Assembly: GCA_965119745.1 (NCBI GenBank)
Contig: OZ221973.1
Location: 1,426,001 to 1,490,000 of the forward strand
Direction: 5' to 3'
Source: CAJFUR01 sp904420575
Lineage (GTDB): Bacteria > Actinomycetota > Coriobacteriia > Coriobacteriales > Eggerthellaceae
DNA length: 64,000 nt
In this document: positions 8,529 to 16,203 of the stretch, one piece after another
Numbering within the stretch: position 1 is the stretch's first letter
Layout of the letters: each line of letters starts with the position of its first letter
Notes under the pieces: model-generated
Seen by the model: the letters and a program-made list of their open reading frames with translations, nothing else
What the model was told of the DNA's origin: nothing
Database searches by the model: none
Made by a program: the position numbers and the translations under genes

Positions 8529-8960
8529 TTACTTGCGGTTCTGGCGGTAGCGCTCGAGGGCTTCGTCGTAGCTGCCGGCGGTCTTCTTGAAATAGAGGGT
8601 GTAGCCCGCTGTCATGCCTCCCAGAATGAACAGGTAGACCACGACGAAGGCGACCCATGCGTTCACGCCCGCTTCGGGGGGGATCCACTGGCCCAGCCAG
8701 GCGCACAGGGCGATGACCGGCAGGCCGCACGCGCCGAACCCGGCGATGCGCGCAGGATAGGCGAGCTTCTTGAACAGGGCACCGGTGAACCAGACGGTTT
8801 GCAGCGCGGCCAGGCCGATGGCGGCCGCGAACAGGCTTGCCGTGAGGTTGAGGCCGTAGCTCGGGCCGGCGAAGACGTAGCCCATCGCCAGAAACCATGC
8901 CATGAGCACGGCGAACATGATGCAGGCGGCGTTGGCTGTCTTGGCGAGGATGCGTTTCAT
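8529..8960 (-). CDS. DUF3021 family four-helix membrane protein
   Basis: A 143-residue integral membrane protein with four predicted transmembrane helices (about residues 7-31, 37-60, 75-93 and 101-125) and a charged tail ending RYRQNRK. This is the DUF3021 layout. In Firmicutes and Actinobacteria DUF3021 genes are almost always paired with a LytTR regulator, as here, and the membrane protein is thought to hold or inhibit the regulator. The ATG at 8960 follows an AAGGAGAACGCC ribosome-binding stretch; an open frame extends upstream across the LytTR gene but that is out of frame with it and not credible. Probably a small membrane-stress or virulence-type switch; the signal is unknown. Confidence 0.8.
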   Translation of the reverse strand: MKRILAKTANAACIMFAVLMAWFLAMGYVFAGPSYGLNLTASLFAAAIGLAALQTVWFTGALFKKLAYPARIAGFGACGLPVIALCAWLGQWIPPEAGVNAWVAFVVVYLFILGGMTAGYTLYFKKTAGSYDEALERYRQNRK

Positions 8961-9070
8961 GGGCGTTCTCCTTGAAAGGTATGAGGGCGAAGTCGAGGGG
9001 GCGGAACACGACGTGCGACGTGCGGTGGTGCGGCGCCGGGCGCGCCGGGCGCTCGGCGGGCCGCAAGGCC

Positions 9071-9508
9071 TCAAAGGCCCAGCTTGCGTTTGATGGCCGG
9101 GGCGTACTGGCGCGACACGATGGCGGCTTCGCCGTTGTCGAGCAGAAGCTGCAGGCGGGCGTTCAGGTAGGGCCTGATGCCTTGGACGTGGTCGAAGTTC
9201 ACGAGCATCTGCTTCGACGCCCGCACGAACTCCGTGCCGGAAAGCTCGTCCTCCAGCTCGTACAGGCGCAGCGGCGTTTCGAGCACGATCTCCTTCGTGT
9301 AGAGGAACGTCGCGCCGTCCACGGTTTCCGCGTAAAGCACGTCGTCTGCGGGAACGCGGTACGTCGTCCCGTCGTGCGACCCGACCAGCAGGCGGTCGAA
9401 TGCGCCCAGCGACGCGACGATGCGCTGCACGCGCTCGTCGAGGTGCGGGCACGCGATGGCGACCTCGATGTCGTCGAGCGTGGGGTTTTCGGTGATGGTC
9501 ACGTTCAT
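9071..9508 (-). CDS. LytTR-domain DNA-binding regulator
   Basis: A 145-residue regulator. The C-terminal 100 residues form a LytTR domain: the strand VPADDVLYAETVDGATFLYT, then VLETPLRLYELEDEL, FVRASKQMLVNFDHV and the final LLLDNGEAAIVSRQYAPAIKRKL. There is no receiver domain; the first 40 residues are a short extension. Such stand-alone LytTR proteins are typical partners of DUF3021 genes, which follows here 110 bp downstream on the same strand. The start at 9508 (MNVTITENP) is chosen because the open frame upstream encodes an Arg/Pro-rich stretch unlike the family. Targets are likely its own operon. Confidence 0.83.
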   Translation of the reverse strand: MNVTITENPTLDDIEVAIACPHLDERVQRIVASLGAFDRLLVGSHDGTTYRVPADDVLYAETVDGATFLYTKEIVLETPLRLYELEDELSGTEFVRASKQMLVNFDHVQGIRPYLNARLQLLLDNGEAAIVSRQYAPAIKRKLGL

Positions 9509-9663
9509 GGGCTGCCTTTGCGTCGGTGGGGGACAACGGGTTGGCCAACGCCGCCAGTATGCCCGATGCCTCCGCGTCTCCGCAACCCCGCCCATACCGA
9601 CCTGCATCGGCAAGCCAGTGAGTTGCAAGGAAACTCGTGCGAACTGCGCGGAACGGCGAGGCG

Positions 9664-11127
9664 TCAGCTGTCGAAAGGCTCGCTTTCGCTCGAGTCGCGT
9701 TTCAGGAGATCCTGCAGCTCTTCTTTCGAATGGACATCGAGTTTCGTGTAGATGTGGTTGACATGCGCCCGCACCGTTCCCGGAGCTATGAACAGCTCCT
9801 GGGCTATTTCCGCCTGTGACCGCCCGGCTGCAATGAGTGTCAGAATGTTCATCTCGCGCTTGCTTAGGTTCTCGAACTTTTCGGGCGAACCTTCGTCAGG
9901 CGGGACGCCGGGGCTCTTTTTGACGGCGGTCTGCCAATACGTAAGGAAGTCTATCTCGCGGAACCAAAACAAGGCCACCAGGAACAATACGATGATCAGC
10001 AGGGAAGCGATGGTTATCTCCGCGGAAACGGGTACGTTCCACGCTTGAAGAAGCACCGATGCGAAGTTCTTTCCAACCAAAGAGGCAACGTACCATCCCA
10101 CGAACGTAGGTGCCAAGATCGTGAGCGACGACCTTCGTCTGAAATAGGCCGCACCGCAAGCGAAGGTCACTGCGAGGATGGTGACAAGGGCGTTGCTGGC
10201 GCTCATGCAGGCCTGCATGAGCGCCGGATTGTCGACGACCAGGCTCACTACGAAACCGAATGCCATGAAAACGAACGACAGCCGGTAGAACACCGAGTAA
10301 TCGAGGCGTTTTGACGCAAGGACGATTCCCAAAGCGATGATGAGCGCCGCGACGAACACCCCGAGTTTCGCCGCGGCAGTCGAATAGCTCATCTTGGTGA
10401 ATTCGCCGCCCACGCCGTAGGCGAAGGCGAATATCCATACCCAGACGATTATGCGGGTGACGGAAGGTCTGCCGGGACTCTCCATGTCTGCGCAGGAAGG
10501 CGCGTCCTTTCGCCCCGAAGCCGCAGCGAAGAACAGCAGCGATCCCAAGGGGAGAAGCAACGCCAAGGTGTTCGTGGCCTCCAACGCCATGCTTTGCGTG
10601 CAGAACCACAGGCATGAACTGATCAGGTACGCGACCGAATATGCAAGCATGGTGCTGACGGGCGACACGAACCCCAGGACTTCCAGCCAAAGCAGGAACT
10701 GGACGATGTATCCGACGCCGCTCGCCAATGCCACGAACAGCATCAACCACGAAGGAGGCGCGATCGCGGCTCCGTTTGCCAGCATGACGAACAGGCTTCC
10801 TCCGAACATGCAGGCCGTGGAAAGCAGGGCGAGCGCGCCGTTCGAAGACAGCTTCTTGGTGCGGCTGAGCAGCAGCAGGCAGACGATGCCCCCGAGGATC
10901 TCGCCGTAATCGAAGAAGAGTTTCGGGCTGACGAGCGGGACTGCATACCCGATGCCCACGTCGCGCAATGCTCCCAGCTCCCAGCCGAGCCACCCGCTCA
11001 GCAAGCCGAGGCCTGCATACGAGGCGGGAAGCTTTATGGCCGAAGCCAGGGTGCGTGACCGTCGCTCGAACCATGTCTGACGGTCGTTGCCTGCATCTTC
11101 GGAGCGACGAGCCTTGATTCCACCCAT
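9664..11127 (-). CDS. LuxR-type regulator fused to a multi-pass membrane domain (first copy)
   Basis: A 487-residue protein: a short cytosolic start, then about ten to twelve hydrophobic helices from residue 30 to 400, then a charged linker and a LuxR/GerE helix-turn-helix at about 425-480 (SKREMNILTLIAAGRSQAEI, VRAHVNHIYTKL). This architecture is abundant in Eggerthellaceae, where such genes usually sit beside and control a flavoprotein reductase; here it is divergent from one. The start is the ATG at 11127 behind an AGGGGGTG stretch. A TTG further upstream is possible but lies inside that ribosome-binding site. The membrane part probably senses the reductase substrate directly; the ligand is unknown. 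Confidence 0.87.
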   Translation of the reverse strand: MGGIKARRSEDAGNDRQTWFERRSRTLASAIKLPASYAGLGLLSGWLGWELGALRDVGIGYAVPLVSPKLFFDYGEILGGIVCLLLLSRTKKLSSNGALALLSTACMFGGSLFVMLANGAAIAPPSWLMLFVALASGVGYIVQFLLWLEVLGFVSPVSTMLAYSVAYLISSCLWFCTQSMALEATNTLALLLPLGSLLFFAAASGRKDAPSCADMESPGRPSVTRIIVWVWIFAFAYGVGGEFTKMSYSTAAAKLGVFVAALIIALGIVLASKRLDYSVFYRLSFVFMAFGFVVSLVVDNPALMQACMSASNALVTILAVTFACGAAYFRRRSSLTILAPTFVGWYVASLVGKNFASVLLQAWNVPVSAEITIASLLIIVLFLVALFWFREIDFLTYWQTAVKKSPGVPPDEGSPEKFENLSKREMNILTLIAAGRSQAEIAQELFIAPGTVRAHVNHIYTKLDVHSKEELQDLLKRDSSESEPFDS

Positions 11128-11174
11128 GTGCACCCCCTGCAATCGTGCAGAAAAACCGCACTTCCCCTGGTTGC

Positions 11175-11250
11175 ATTCTAGCGTAAGTAGAAAGTAAGTC
11201 TGAATAAACAGCCTTGCTTATTGTTAAGCGACCGACATCCTTCCTAGCAT
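11175..11250. promoter_or_regulatory. Divergent promoter and candidate operator between the LuxR-type and flavoprotein genes
   Basis: The 185-bp divergent region contains a near-perfect inverted repeat, AAGTAAG (11192-11198) and CTTGCTT (11213-11219), with a 14-nt spacer, which suits a dimeric LuxR-type protein. Towards the flavoprotein, TTGTTA (11221-11226) and TAGCAT (11245-11250) are 18 bp apart. Towards the regulator, TAGAAT on the minus strand (11175-11180) could be the -10. The repeat lies between both promoters, as expected for one regulator controlling both genes. Read by eye only. Confidence 0.4.
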
Positions 11251-11312
11251 CGTAGCAGGCAAGCCGAACGGCGAAGGGGAGAGCTTGCAACCGATGGAAG
11301 AAGGAGGACGGC

Positions 11313-12962
11313 ATGACGGATCGTTTGACTCGTCGAGGGTTTCTGCAAGGGGCTGCGGCCACCATCGCTGCAGGGGCGGCTGTGGGAATGCTCGGATGCT
11401 CGCAAAAGGAGGCGCCCCAGGAGGAGAAGCAAGACGAGCGGGCTTGGGAGGCCGAAGCCGACTACGTGATCGTTGGCACGGGTGCGGCGGGACTTTCGGC
11501 GGCTGCGACCTGTGGGCTTGAAAACCTCGGCAGCGCGTTGATCCTCGAGGCCGCTCCCGAAGATCTGCGCGGCGGCAATTCGCGCGTGTGCGGGCAGGGC
11601 ACGTTCTGCCCCACGAGCGTCGAGGGCGCCATCGAATACCAGACCGACCTCAATCTTCCGTATGTGGTCGAGGAAGATCTCATGCAGGCGTGGGCCGAGA
11701 ACATCTGCGAAAACGGCACCTGGCTTTCCGAAGAATGCGGAGCCGACATCGAATTCAAGCAGTCGGCCGAGTTCCCGGAAGCAAAGGCTGCCGACACCGC
11801 CGGTCACTACGCCTCCAAAACAAAGCGCGACGACTCGGGGAGCGGTGGCATTTGGAAAGCCCTCGAGGACACGGTGGCTTCGTTCGGCACGCCCCTCTAT
11901 TACGATGCCCGCGCCGTCTTGCTCGTGCATGACCCGCAGACGAAGGAGGTCTATGGCGTCGAGACGGAAGACGGGCGTTCATTCAAGGCCAACAAGGCCG
12001 TCATCTTGGCCTGCGGCGGCTTCGAGTGGAACAAAGACATGATGGACCAGTTCTCCACCTGCGGTTTCGTAGGGGCTTGCGGCATCGGAACCACGTACAA
12101 CCGAGGCGACGGCATCAAGATGGCGCAGGACCTGGGCGCACAGCTGTGGCATATGAACAACTTCTCGGGAAAGTCGTTCGGGATCCGGGTGGGGGCGCAC
12201 GACGACGATTCTCGGATTGCCGGCGCGTCTTTCGACGCCGAATGCCACGACTACGTGTTCCTCGATCCGGCGGGCAAGCGGTTCATGTACGAAGAAAGCC
12301 GCGGCCTTGCGCGTCATGGCAAGGTGTACGAGGGCGGCACCTGGGCTGACCTGCGCGTGCCGGGAAAGAGCCATGCCGTGTTCTGCCAGGCGTCGTTCGA
12401 CAAGGCGCCGGTTGCCGGCACGGTGGGGTTCTCTCCGCGCCTCGCGGCCATCGACACGCTGTCCACGAACGAAGAACTGCTCGAGGCGGGCATCGTAAAG
12501 AAGTCCGAAACCGTAGCCGAGCTGGCCGCCGCCCTCGGTTGCGAAGAGGCGACGTTGCAGGCGACGCTGGATTTCTACAACGCCGGCGTTGCCGAGGGCG
12601 TGGACCGGGAGTTCCACAGGGGCGAGGCGCTTTCGGAAGAAGGCGTCGATGCGAGCGCTCAAAGCCGCGGCGCCGCCGTCGTGCAGGTGGAGGGATTCGA
12701 CCTCGTCCCGCTAGAGCCCCCGTTCTATTCGTTCGAATTCGTGCCTTTCGTCATCAACTCGCAGGGCGGGCCGAAGCGGGATGCCAAAGGCGGCGTCGTC
12801 GACGTGGCCGGAAACGCCATTCCGCGTCTGTTCGCCGCAGGCGAGATGGGATGCATCTACCCGTACAAGTACAACGTGGGCGGCAATTTCAGCGAGGCCA
12901 TTTCCTCGGGACGCCTTGCCGCAAGGAGTGCGGCGGCGCTCGAGTCTCGTGCGACGAACTGA
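11313..12962 (+). CDS. Tat-exported FAD-dependent fumarate-reductase-like flavoprotein (first copy)
   Basis: A 549-residue exported flavoprotein. The N-terminus has a Tat motif (RRGFLQGAA) and a lipobox-like LGCS near residue 29. YVIVGTGAAGLSAA at about 50-65 is the FAD-binding loop; GGNSRVCGQG, the ACGGFEWN strand and the final GEMGCIYPYKYNVGGNFSEA segment are typical of the fumarate reductase/urocanate reductase/FAD-binding-2 family. These enzymes reduce unsaturated carboxylates or similar acceptors outside the membrane, usually taking electrons from a multihaem cytochrome. Just such a cytochrome gene follows, so the two probably form a respiratory reductase. The acceptor cannot be predicted. 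GAAGGAGGA precedes the ATG; regulation is likely by the divergent LuxR-type protein. Confidence 0.88.
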   Translation: MTDRLTRRGFLQGAAATIAAGAAVGMLGCSQKEAPQEEKQDERAWEAEADYVIVGTGAAGLSAAATCGLENLGSALILEAAPEDLRGGNSRVCGQGTFCPTSVEGAIEYQTDLNLPYVVEEDLMQAWAENICENGTWLSEECGADIEFKQSAEFPEAKAADTAGHYASKTKRDDSGSGGIWKALEDTVASFGTPLYYDARAVLLVHDPQTKEVYGVETEDGRSFKANKAVILACGGFEWNKDMMDQFSTCGFVGACGIGTTYNRGDGIKMAQDLGAQLWHMNNFSGKSFGIRVGAHDDDSRIAGASFDAECHDYVFLDPAGKRFMYEESRGLARHGKVYEGGTWADLRVPGKSHAVFCQASFDKAPVAGTVGFSPRLAAIDTLSTNEELLEAGIVKKSETVAELAAALGCEEATLQATLDFYNAGVAEGVDREFHRGEALSEEGVDASAQSRGAAVVQVEGFDLVPLEPPFYSFEFVPFVINSQGGPKRDAKGGVVDVAGNAIPRLFAAGEMGCIYPYKYNVGGNFSEAISSGRLAARSAAALESRATN

Positions 12963-12977
12963 TTGACGGTCCCTCCT

Positions 12978-13011
12978 GCCGGTCGTCTCCGGTGCTTCGG
13001 AGACGACCGGC
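12978..13011 (+). terminator. Strong intergenic hairpin between flavoprotein and cytochrome genes
   Basis: A perfect 14-bp stem (12978-12991 with 12998-13011) with a 6-nt loop fills most of the 69-bp gap between the flavoprotein stop and the cytochrome start. There is no T-run. It may attenuate downstream expression, so that less cytochrome than flavoprotein is made, or stabilise the upstream mRNA. Confidence 0.5.
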
Positions 13012-13031
13012 CTCGTGAAAGAAGCCGACAA

Positions 13032-13607
13032 ATGCGAATCGATTCGAAATGCAGATGGTCCGCTTTGGCTGCGGTAAGCTTGGCCTGCGTGCTTGCAGGC
13101 TGTGCTCCGGCGGCCGAAGGGTCGGGAAACGATGCGCCCGAAGCTCCGGCGGCATGGTCGGCAGACGTGGAATGTGCCACGTGCCACGACGTCGAACAGG
13201 GGTCTTATGCGGATGCCGCCTGCGAAGCCTCGTTTCATGCCGAGGTGGCGTGCAGCGGCTGCCACGACGACCAAGACACGCTTTCCCAGGTGCACGAAGG
13301 AAAGACGGCGGCCGACAACATGCCGAAGCGCCTCAAGAAGTCCCAGGTGAGCAACGACGTCTGCCTGTCTTGCCACTTCGGCACGCGGGAGGCGCTCGTA
13401 GAAGCCACTCCCGAAGTCGTGCTTGCCGACAAAGAAGGCAATTCCCGCAACCCCCATGATGCGGACGGCATTCCCGAGCATGAAGGAATCGCGTGTGGCG
13501 ACTGCCATGCAATGCACGACGGCAAACCTTTGGCAGACCGCGCGCTTGACGAATGTCTGGGCTGCCACCATGAAGGCGTGTTCGAGTGCGGAACCTGCCA
13601 CGATTGA
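13032..13607 (+). CDS. Multihaem c-type cytochrome lipoprotein with six CXXCH motifs
   Basis: A 191-residue exported cytochrome. Residues 1-25 form a signal peptide ending in the lipobox LAGC, so it is probably anchored to the outer face of the membrane. Six haem-binding motifs follow: CATCH, CSGCH, CLSCH, CGDCH, CLGCH and CGTCH, with extra His residues (FHAE, MHDG) that could be distal ligands. Small tetrahaem cytochromes are the common partner of fumarate-reductase-like flavoproteins; six motifs is more than usual for this size. It follows the Tat flavoprotein and very likely feeds it electrons from the menaquinone pool. The ribosome-binding site (GAAAGAAG) is modest. Haem attachment needs cytochrome c maturation genes not present in this window. 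Confidence 0.87.
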   Translation: MRIDSKCRWSALAAVSLACVLAGCAPAAEGSGNDAPEAPAAWSADVECATCHDVEQGSYADAACEASFHAEVACSGCHDDQDTLSQVHEGKTAADNMPKRLKKSQVSNDVCLSCHFGTREALVEATPEVVLADKEGNSRNPHDADGIPEHEGIACGDCHAMHDGKPLADRALDECLGCHHEGVFECGTCHD

Positions 13608-13673
13608 GCCGTTCTGCACAGGTTGGTTGAGCCGTTCTTCGGAGGTGGGTCGAGCGGTTCCGCTCAAGGTCGT

Positions 13674-13702
13674 TTGAGCAGCGCGGCCTTGGGTGCTATC
13701 AT
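13674..13702 (+). promoter_or_regulatory. Promoter of the yjdF leader
   Basis: TTGAGC (13674-13679) and TATCAT (13697-13702) are separated by exactly 17 bp. Transcription would start near 13709, immediately before the 5' strand of the closing stem of the structured leader described next. The agreement between promoter position and the leader structure supports both calls. Confidence 0.55.
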
Positions 13703-13708
13703 GGCGCT

Positions 13709-13852
13709 TGCGAAGACGAAAACACGGCTCGGTTGGTAGTCCGGGCGCGTGGCCCTTGCTTTGCCGCTGTCGCGCAGCGTGAGGGCCGCGTCAGTAACCT
13801 GCCTCCTTGGTTGTCCGGTCTTCGTGTGACACCAACATAAAGGAGGACAACC
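13709..13852 (+). promoter_or_regulatory. Structured leader of yjdF, candidate riboswitch with sequestered ribosome-binding site
   Basis: The 144-nt leader folds convincingly. A 7-bp closing stem pairs 13711-13717 (CGAAGAC) with 13818-13824 (GTCTTCG). Inside it, GGCCCT (13751-13756) pairs with AGGGCC (13782-13787) and encloses a hairpin CGCTG/CAGCG (13765-13769 with 13775-13779). Two overlapping segments can mask the start site: CCTCCTT (13802-13808) is complementary to AAGGAGG (13840-13846), and GGTTGTCC (13809-13816) to GGACAACC (13845-13852) directly before the ATG. yjdF genes elsewhere are controlled by the yjdF riboswitch, which senses azaaromatic compounds. I cannot confirm from memory that this leader fits that consensus, so class membership is open, but translational switching is strongly suggested. 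Confidence 0.6.
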
Positions 13853-14299
13853 ATGCAGGTCATCACCTCGTCAACGCTGACCGTGCTGCACGACGGTCAA
13901 TTTTGTGTCGGCATCTGCGAGCATGCCGAAAGCGGGCGCTACGGGGCTTGTCGCGTCGTGTTCGGCGCCACCGAGCCCACCGACACCGAAATCCTGGCGT
14001 TCGTCTGTGCGCGGTGGGCAACGCTCCCGTTCGATTACGCCGACGACCACGCTGCCGAGGCATTGCGGTCGGCAGCCGCCGCGCTCGCCCACGCGAACCC
14101 CAAGCGCCGCCAGCGCGAAGCGCGCAAGCAGGTGGAGGGCATGGGCATCGGCACCAAGGCGCAGCAGGCCATGAGCGCCGGGTACGAAGCTCGCAAGGAC
14201 GAGCGCAAAGCGGCGACGCGCCAGGCGAAGCAGGAAGAATCCGAGCGCCGCTTCGCGCTCAAACAGCAGAAACGCAAACAGAAACACCGCGGCCGCTGA
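13853..14299 (+). CDS. yjdF: YjdF family protein (DUF2992)
   Basis: A 148-residue protein matching the YjdF/DUF2992 outline: an N-terminal domain (LTVLHDGQFCVGICEHAESGRYGACRVVFGATEPTDTEILAFV) that ends near residue 60, then a very basic helical tail (RQREARKQ, KAATRQAK, KQQKRKQKHRGR). The molecular role of the family is not established; its control by a riboswitch for azaaromatics in Firmicutes suggests a part in tolerating or modifying toxic planar compounds, and the basic tail suggests nucleic-acid or ribosome contact. AGGAGG sits 6 nt before the ATG and can be masked by the upstream leader. No operon partner is visible. Confidence 0.85.
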   Translation: MQVITSSTLTVLHDGQFCVGICEHAESGRYGACRVVFGATEPTDTEILAFVCARWATLPFDYADDHAAEALRSAAAALAHANPKRRQREARKQVEGMGIGTKAQQAMSAGYEARKDERKAATRQAKQEESERRFALKQQKRKQKHRGR

Positions 14300-14492
14300 G
14301 TATGGCATGCCGTCTCGTCGGTCAACTGCAAGCTGGGAAACACCGTATCCTGAAGCCAAAGGGATGGGAAAACGAAGGCGTCCTCGCAGGTCGGCATTGT
14401 CCGAACGGCGTTGGGCCTTCGCTTCGTTCTTTGTGCGAAATTGCTGGCGTTTCCAAGTGGTCGGATGTGTGCTTCTTGCGGCACACTACTGA

Positions 14493-14717
14493 TCAGAACA
14501 GGCTCGCCTGTGTGCCCAAGGGGTGGGCGGGTTTGTAGGCGGCGATGATGTCGGCCATGCGCCAGAGGAGGCCATGTTCCTTGCAGAGGGTGCGGAAGAG
14601 GGCGCGGTTCTGGGCAGCGCGCGGGGAGGGCGAGGCGTCGCGCCCGCCCGCCGCACGAGGCCCTTCGGCTTGCGACGGCGGGTCGGGCCGCGATGCAGGT
14701 TGTTCGACGGAGGGCAT
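14493..14717 (-). pseudogene. Short remnant resembling the C-terminus of an SPL/COG1533 radical SAM protein
   Basis: An open frame of 74 codons beginning 15 nt after the stop of the GyrI-like gene. Its last 36 residues (ALFRTLCKEHGLLWRM, ADIIAAYKPAH, ending ASLF) read like the C-terminal tail of spore-photoproduct-lyase-like radical SAM proteins, which typically end in SLF. The first half is a Pro/Ser/Arg-rich stretch with no such likeness, and the radical SAM core with its CX3CX2C motif is absent from this region. I interpret it as the leftover of a deleted gene. The alternative is a chance or novel small open frame. The 193 bp between it and yjdF hold nothing else that I recognise. Confidence 0.35.
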
Positions 14718-14732
14718 CGCGGGCGGTGGGTT

Positions 14733-15425
14733 CTACGCCGGACGAACCGGGTGACGGATGACCGTCTTCAGGTTCTCGGGTTTCGTGCGGCGCGGGTCGC
14801 CCAGGTAGATTTCGTGGTGCAGGCGCACGGCGGGAACGGCGCCGTCGGCATCGAGGGCTGCCAGCAGCGCGTCGCCGTCTGCGGGGTCGGCAATGTCGTC
14901 CATGTGGCCCGACGCGGCGATGAACGCTTCCATGGCCTCGATGGTGGCGGGTTCGCCGTCGTACGGTCCCACGTGCATGACCTGGGCGCATGGCCCCTCG
15001 GCGAACCGCACCAGCCGTGCGCGGCTCACGTCGAGCCCCGGCTTCTTCGCCGCCACCTGTTCGGCGGCCCACGCGAACACCTCTGGCGTGACGAAGTCGG
15101 GCTGCCGGATCATCGACATCCAGTTGAGCGCGTCCTTGTCGGCGATGCGCACGCCGTCGAACCCGCCGCCCCACCACAGGCCTTCGAGCGGGGGAACCGT
15201 GTAGTCGAAGTACCCTTCCGGCTGCCAGTCGCCCATTTTCGCCATCTTCACGGCGAAGGAGAAACCGTACAACAGCCCGAGCGCATCGGCGTAGGCGCCG
15301 TTCTCCTCGTTCGGGTTGCCTGCCCCCGCCACGGCGACGAAGGTCATGGCCGGCACGTCGATGAGCGCCGGTTTCGTCTTCGGCAGGTAGAGGTCGCGGT
15401 ATTCCTTCTTGAAATCGAATGCCAT
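14733..15425 (-). CDS. GyrI-like small-molecule-binding domain protein
   Basis: A 230-residue cytosolic protein of the GyrI-like/SOUL-type family. The opening MAFDFKKEYRDLYLPKTKP followed by AMTFVAVAGAGNPN, the middle strand EGYFDYTVPPLEGLWW, the KPGLDVSRARLVRF helix-strand and the ending HHEIYLGDPRRTKPENLKT are the hallmarks of the single-domain GyrI-like proteins. Related domains bind hydrophobic cations or antibiotics and some hydrolyse cyclopropanoid cytotoxins. The ATG at 15425 follows AAGGAGA at 7 nt; an open frame continues upstream through repeat-rich non-coding DNA and was rejected. A second, shorter GyrI-type protein lies 1.4 kb away. Confidence 0.82.
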   Translation of the reverse strand: MAFDFKKEYRDLYLPKTKPALIDVPAMTFVAVAGAGNPNEENGAYADALGLLYGFSFAVKMAKMGDWQPEGYFDYTVPPLEGLWWGGGFDGVRIADKDALNWMSMIRQPDFVTPEVFAWAAEQVAAKKPGLDVSRARLVRFAEGPCAQVMHVGPYDGEPATIEAMEAFIAASGHMDDIADPADGDALLAALDADGAVPAVRLHHEIYLGDPRRTKPENLKTVIRHPVRPA

Positions 15426-15454
15426 GGGTATCTCCTTTTTGTCTTGCAGGTCGG

Positions 15455-15630
15455 TGCGAGAGACGGCCCGGGTTGTCAGGCGGCTTGGGAACAGACGATG
15501 CGAGAGACGGCCAGGGTTGTCAAGCGGCTTGGTGCAGGGGAGCGGTGCAGGCAGCAGGGGCAGCAGGGAACAGTGCGGGCAGCAGGCGATGGGCCAGGCA
15601 GCAGGGGCAGCAAGGGACAGTGCAGGCAGC
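15455..15630. repeat. Two families of 34-bp direct repeats upstream of the GyrI-like gene
   Basis: The 299-bp gap between the GyrI-like and YjbR genes holds no gene. Instead it contains one 34-bp pair, 15455-15488 and 15499-15532 (GAGAGACGGCC core, three mismatches), and a second 34-bp pair, 15550-15583 and 15597-15630 (GGCAGCAGGGGCAGCA core, a few mismatches). Unit spacings are 44 and 47 bp. They look like local slipped-strand duplications in a purine-rich tract. No palindrome or protein is encoded. Confidence 0.6.
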
Positions 15631-15724
15631 GCGCTATGGAGCGGCGCGGCAAGACGGGGAGCAAAGGCCGCGAGCGATGGAGACGCAGGCGGAAAAGGGC
15701 TCCTGCGCCGCGCTCCCGCAGCCG

Positions 15725-16102
15725 TCACCCGCCTATCTCGCGTTGGACCTTCTTCGTCAGTTTGGCGAACACGAGGCGGTACGAATGGTCGCACAGCTCG
15801 CAGAGCAGATCGTCGGGCACGTCGCCGTCGACGTCGACCGATATCCAGTTGCGTTTGTCGGAGTAGAAGCCGGGCAGGATGTCCGGATGCTCGGCGCGCA
15901 GCTGCTCGGACCACACCGGGTCGCATTTGAGCGTGAGCAGGTTGCGCCCGGCGTACTCGGGAGCGTGCTCGGGCCCGGGATGCAAGGTGGCTGCGAACAT
16001 CTTGCATCCCACCTGATAACGCCACCACTGCCATTCCGCCTTGAAGTCCTTGGTGCAGCCGGGATACGACTGTAGAAGGGCATCGAGTCGTTCGTGGTCC
16101 AT
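15725..16102 (-). CDS. MmcQ/YjbR family DNA-binding-fold protein
   Basis: A 125-residue protein with the MmcQ/YjbR (CyaY-like) layout: LDALLQSYPGCTKDFKAEW, then the strand KMFAATLHPG, the LLTLKCDP strand with the following SEQLRAEHPDILPGFY helix, the signature KRNWISVDVDGDVPDD, and the C-terminal helix LCELCDHSYRLV with a KKVQRE tail. Length is typical. The biochemical function of the family is not established. GGAAGGAG precedes the ATG at 16102. It lies in a run of small minus-strand genes, most of them regulators or GyrI-like proteins, with no clear functional link. Confidence 0.85.
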   Translation of the reverse strand: MDHERLDALLQSYPGCTKDFKAEWQWWRYQVGCKMFAATLHPGPEHAPEYAGRNLLTLKCDPVWSEQLRAEHPDILPGFYSDKRNWISVDVDGDVPDDLLCELCDHSYRLVFAKLTKKVQREIGG

Positions 16103-16203
16103 AAGGCTCCTTCCGTCGCATCTGTGGAACGAGGCGTCGCCCCCGTCCCCTTGTCTTATGCGCACCTGGTCCGGCCTGCGCAGGGCTGTCCGCGCGAAGC
16201 CGT

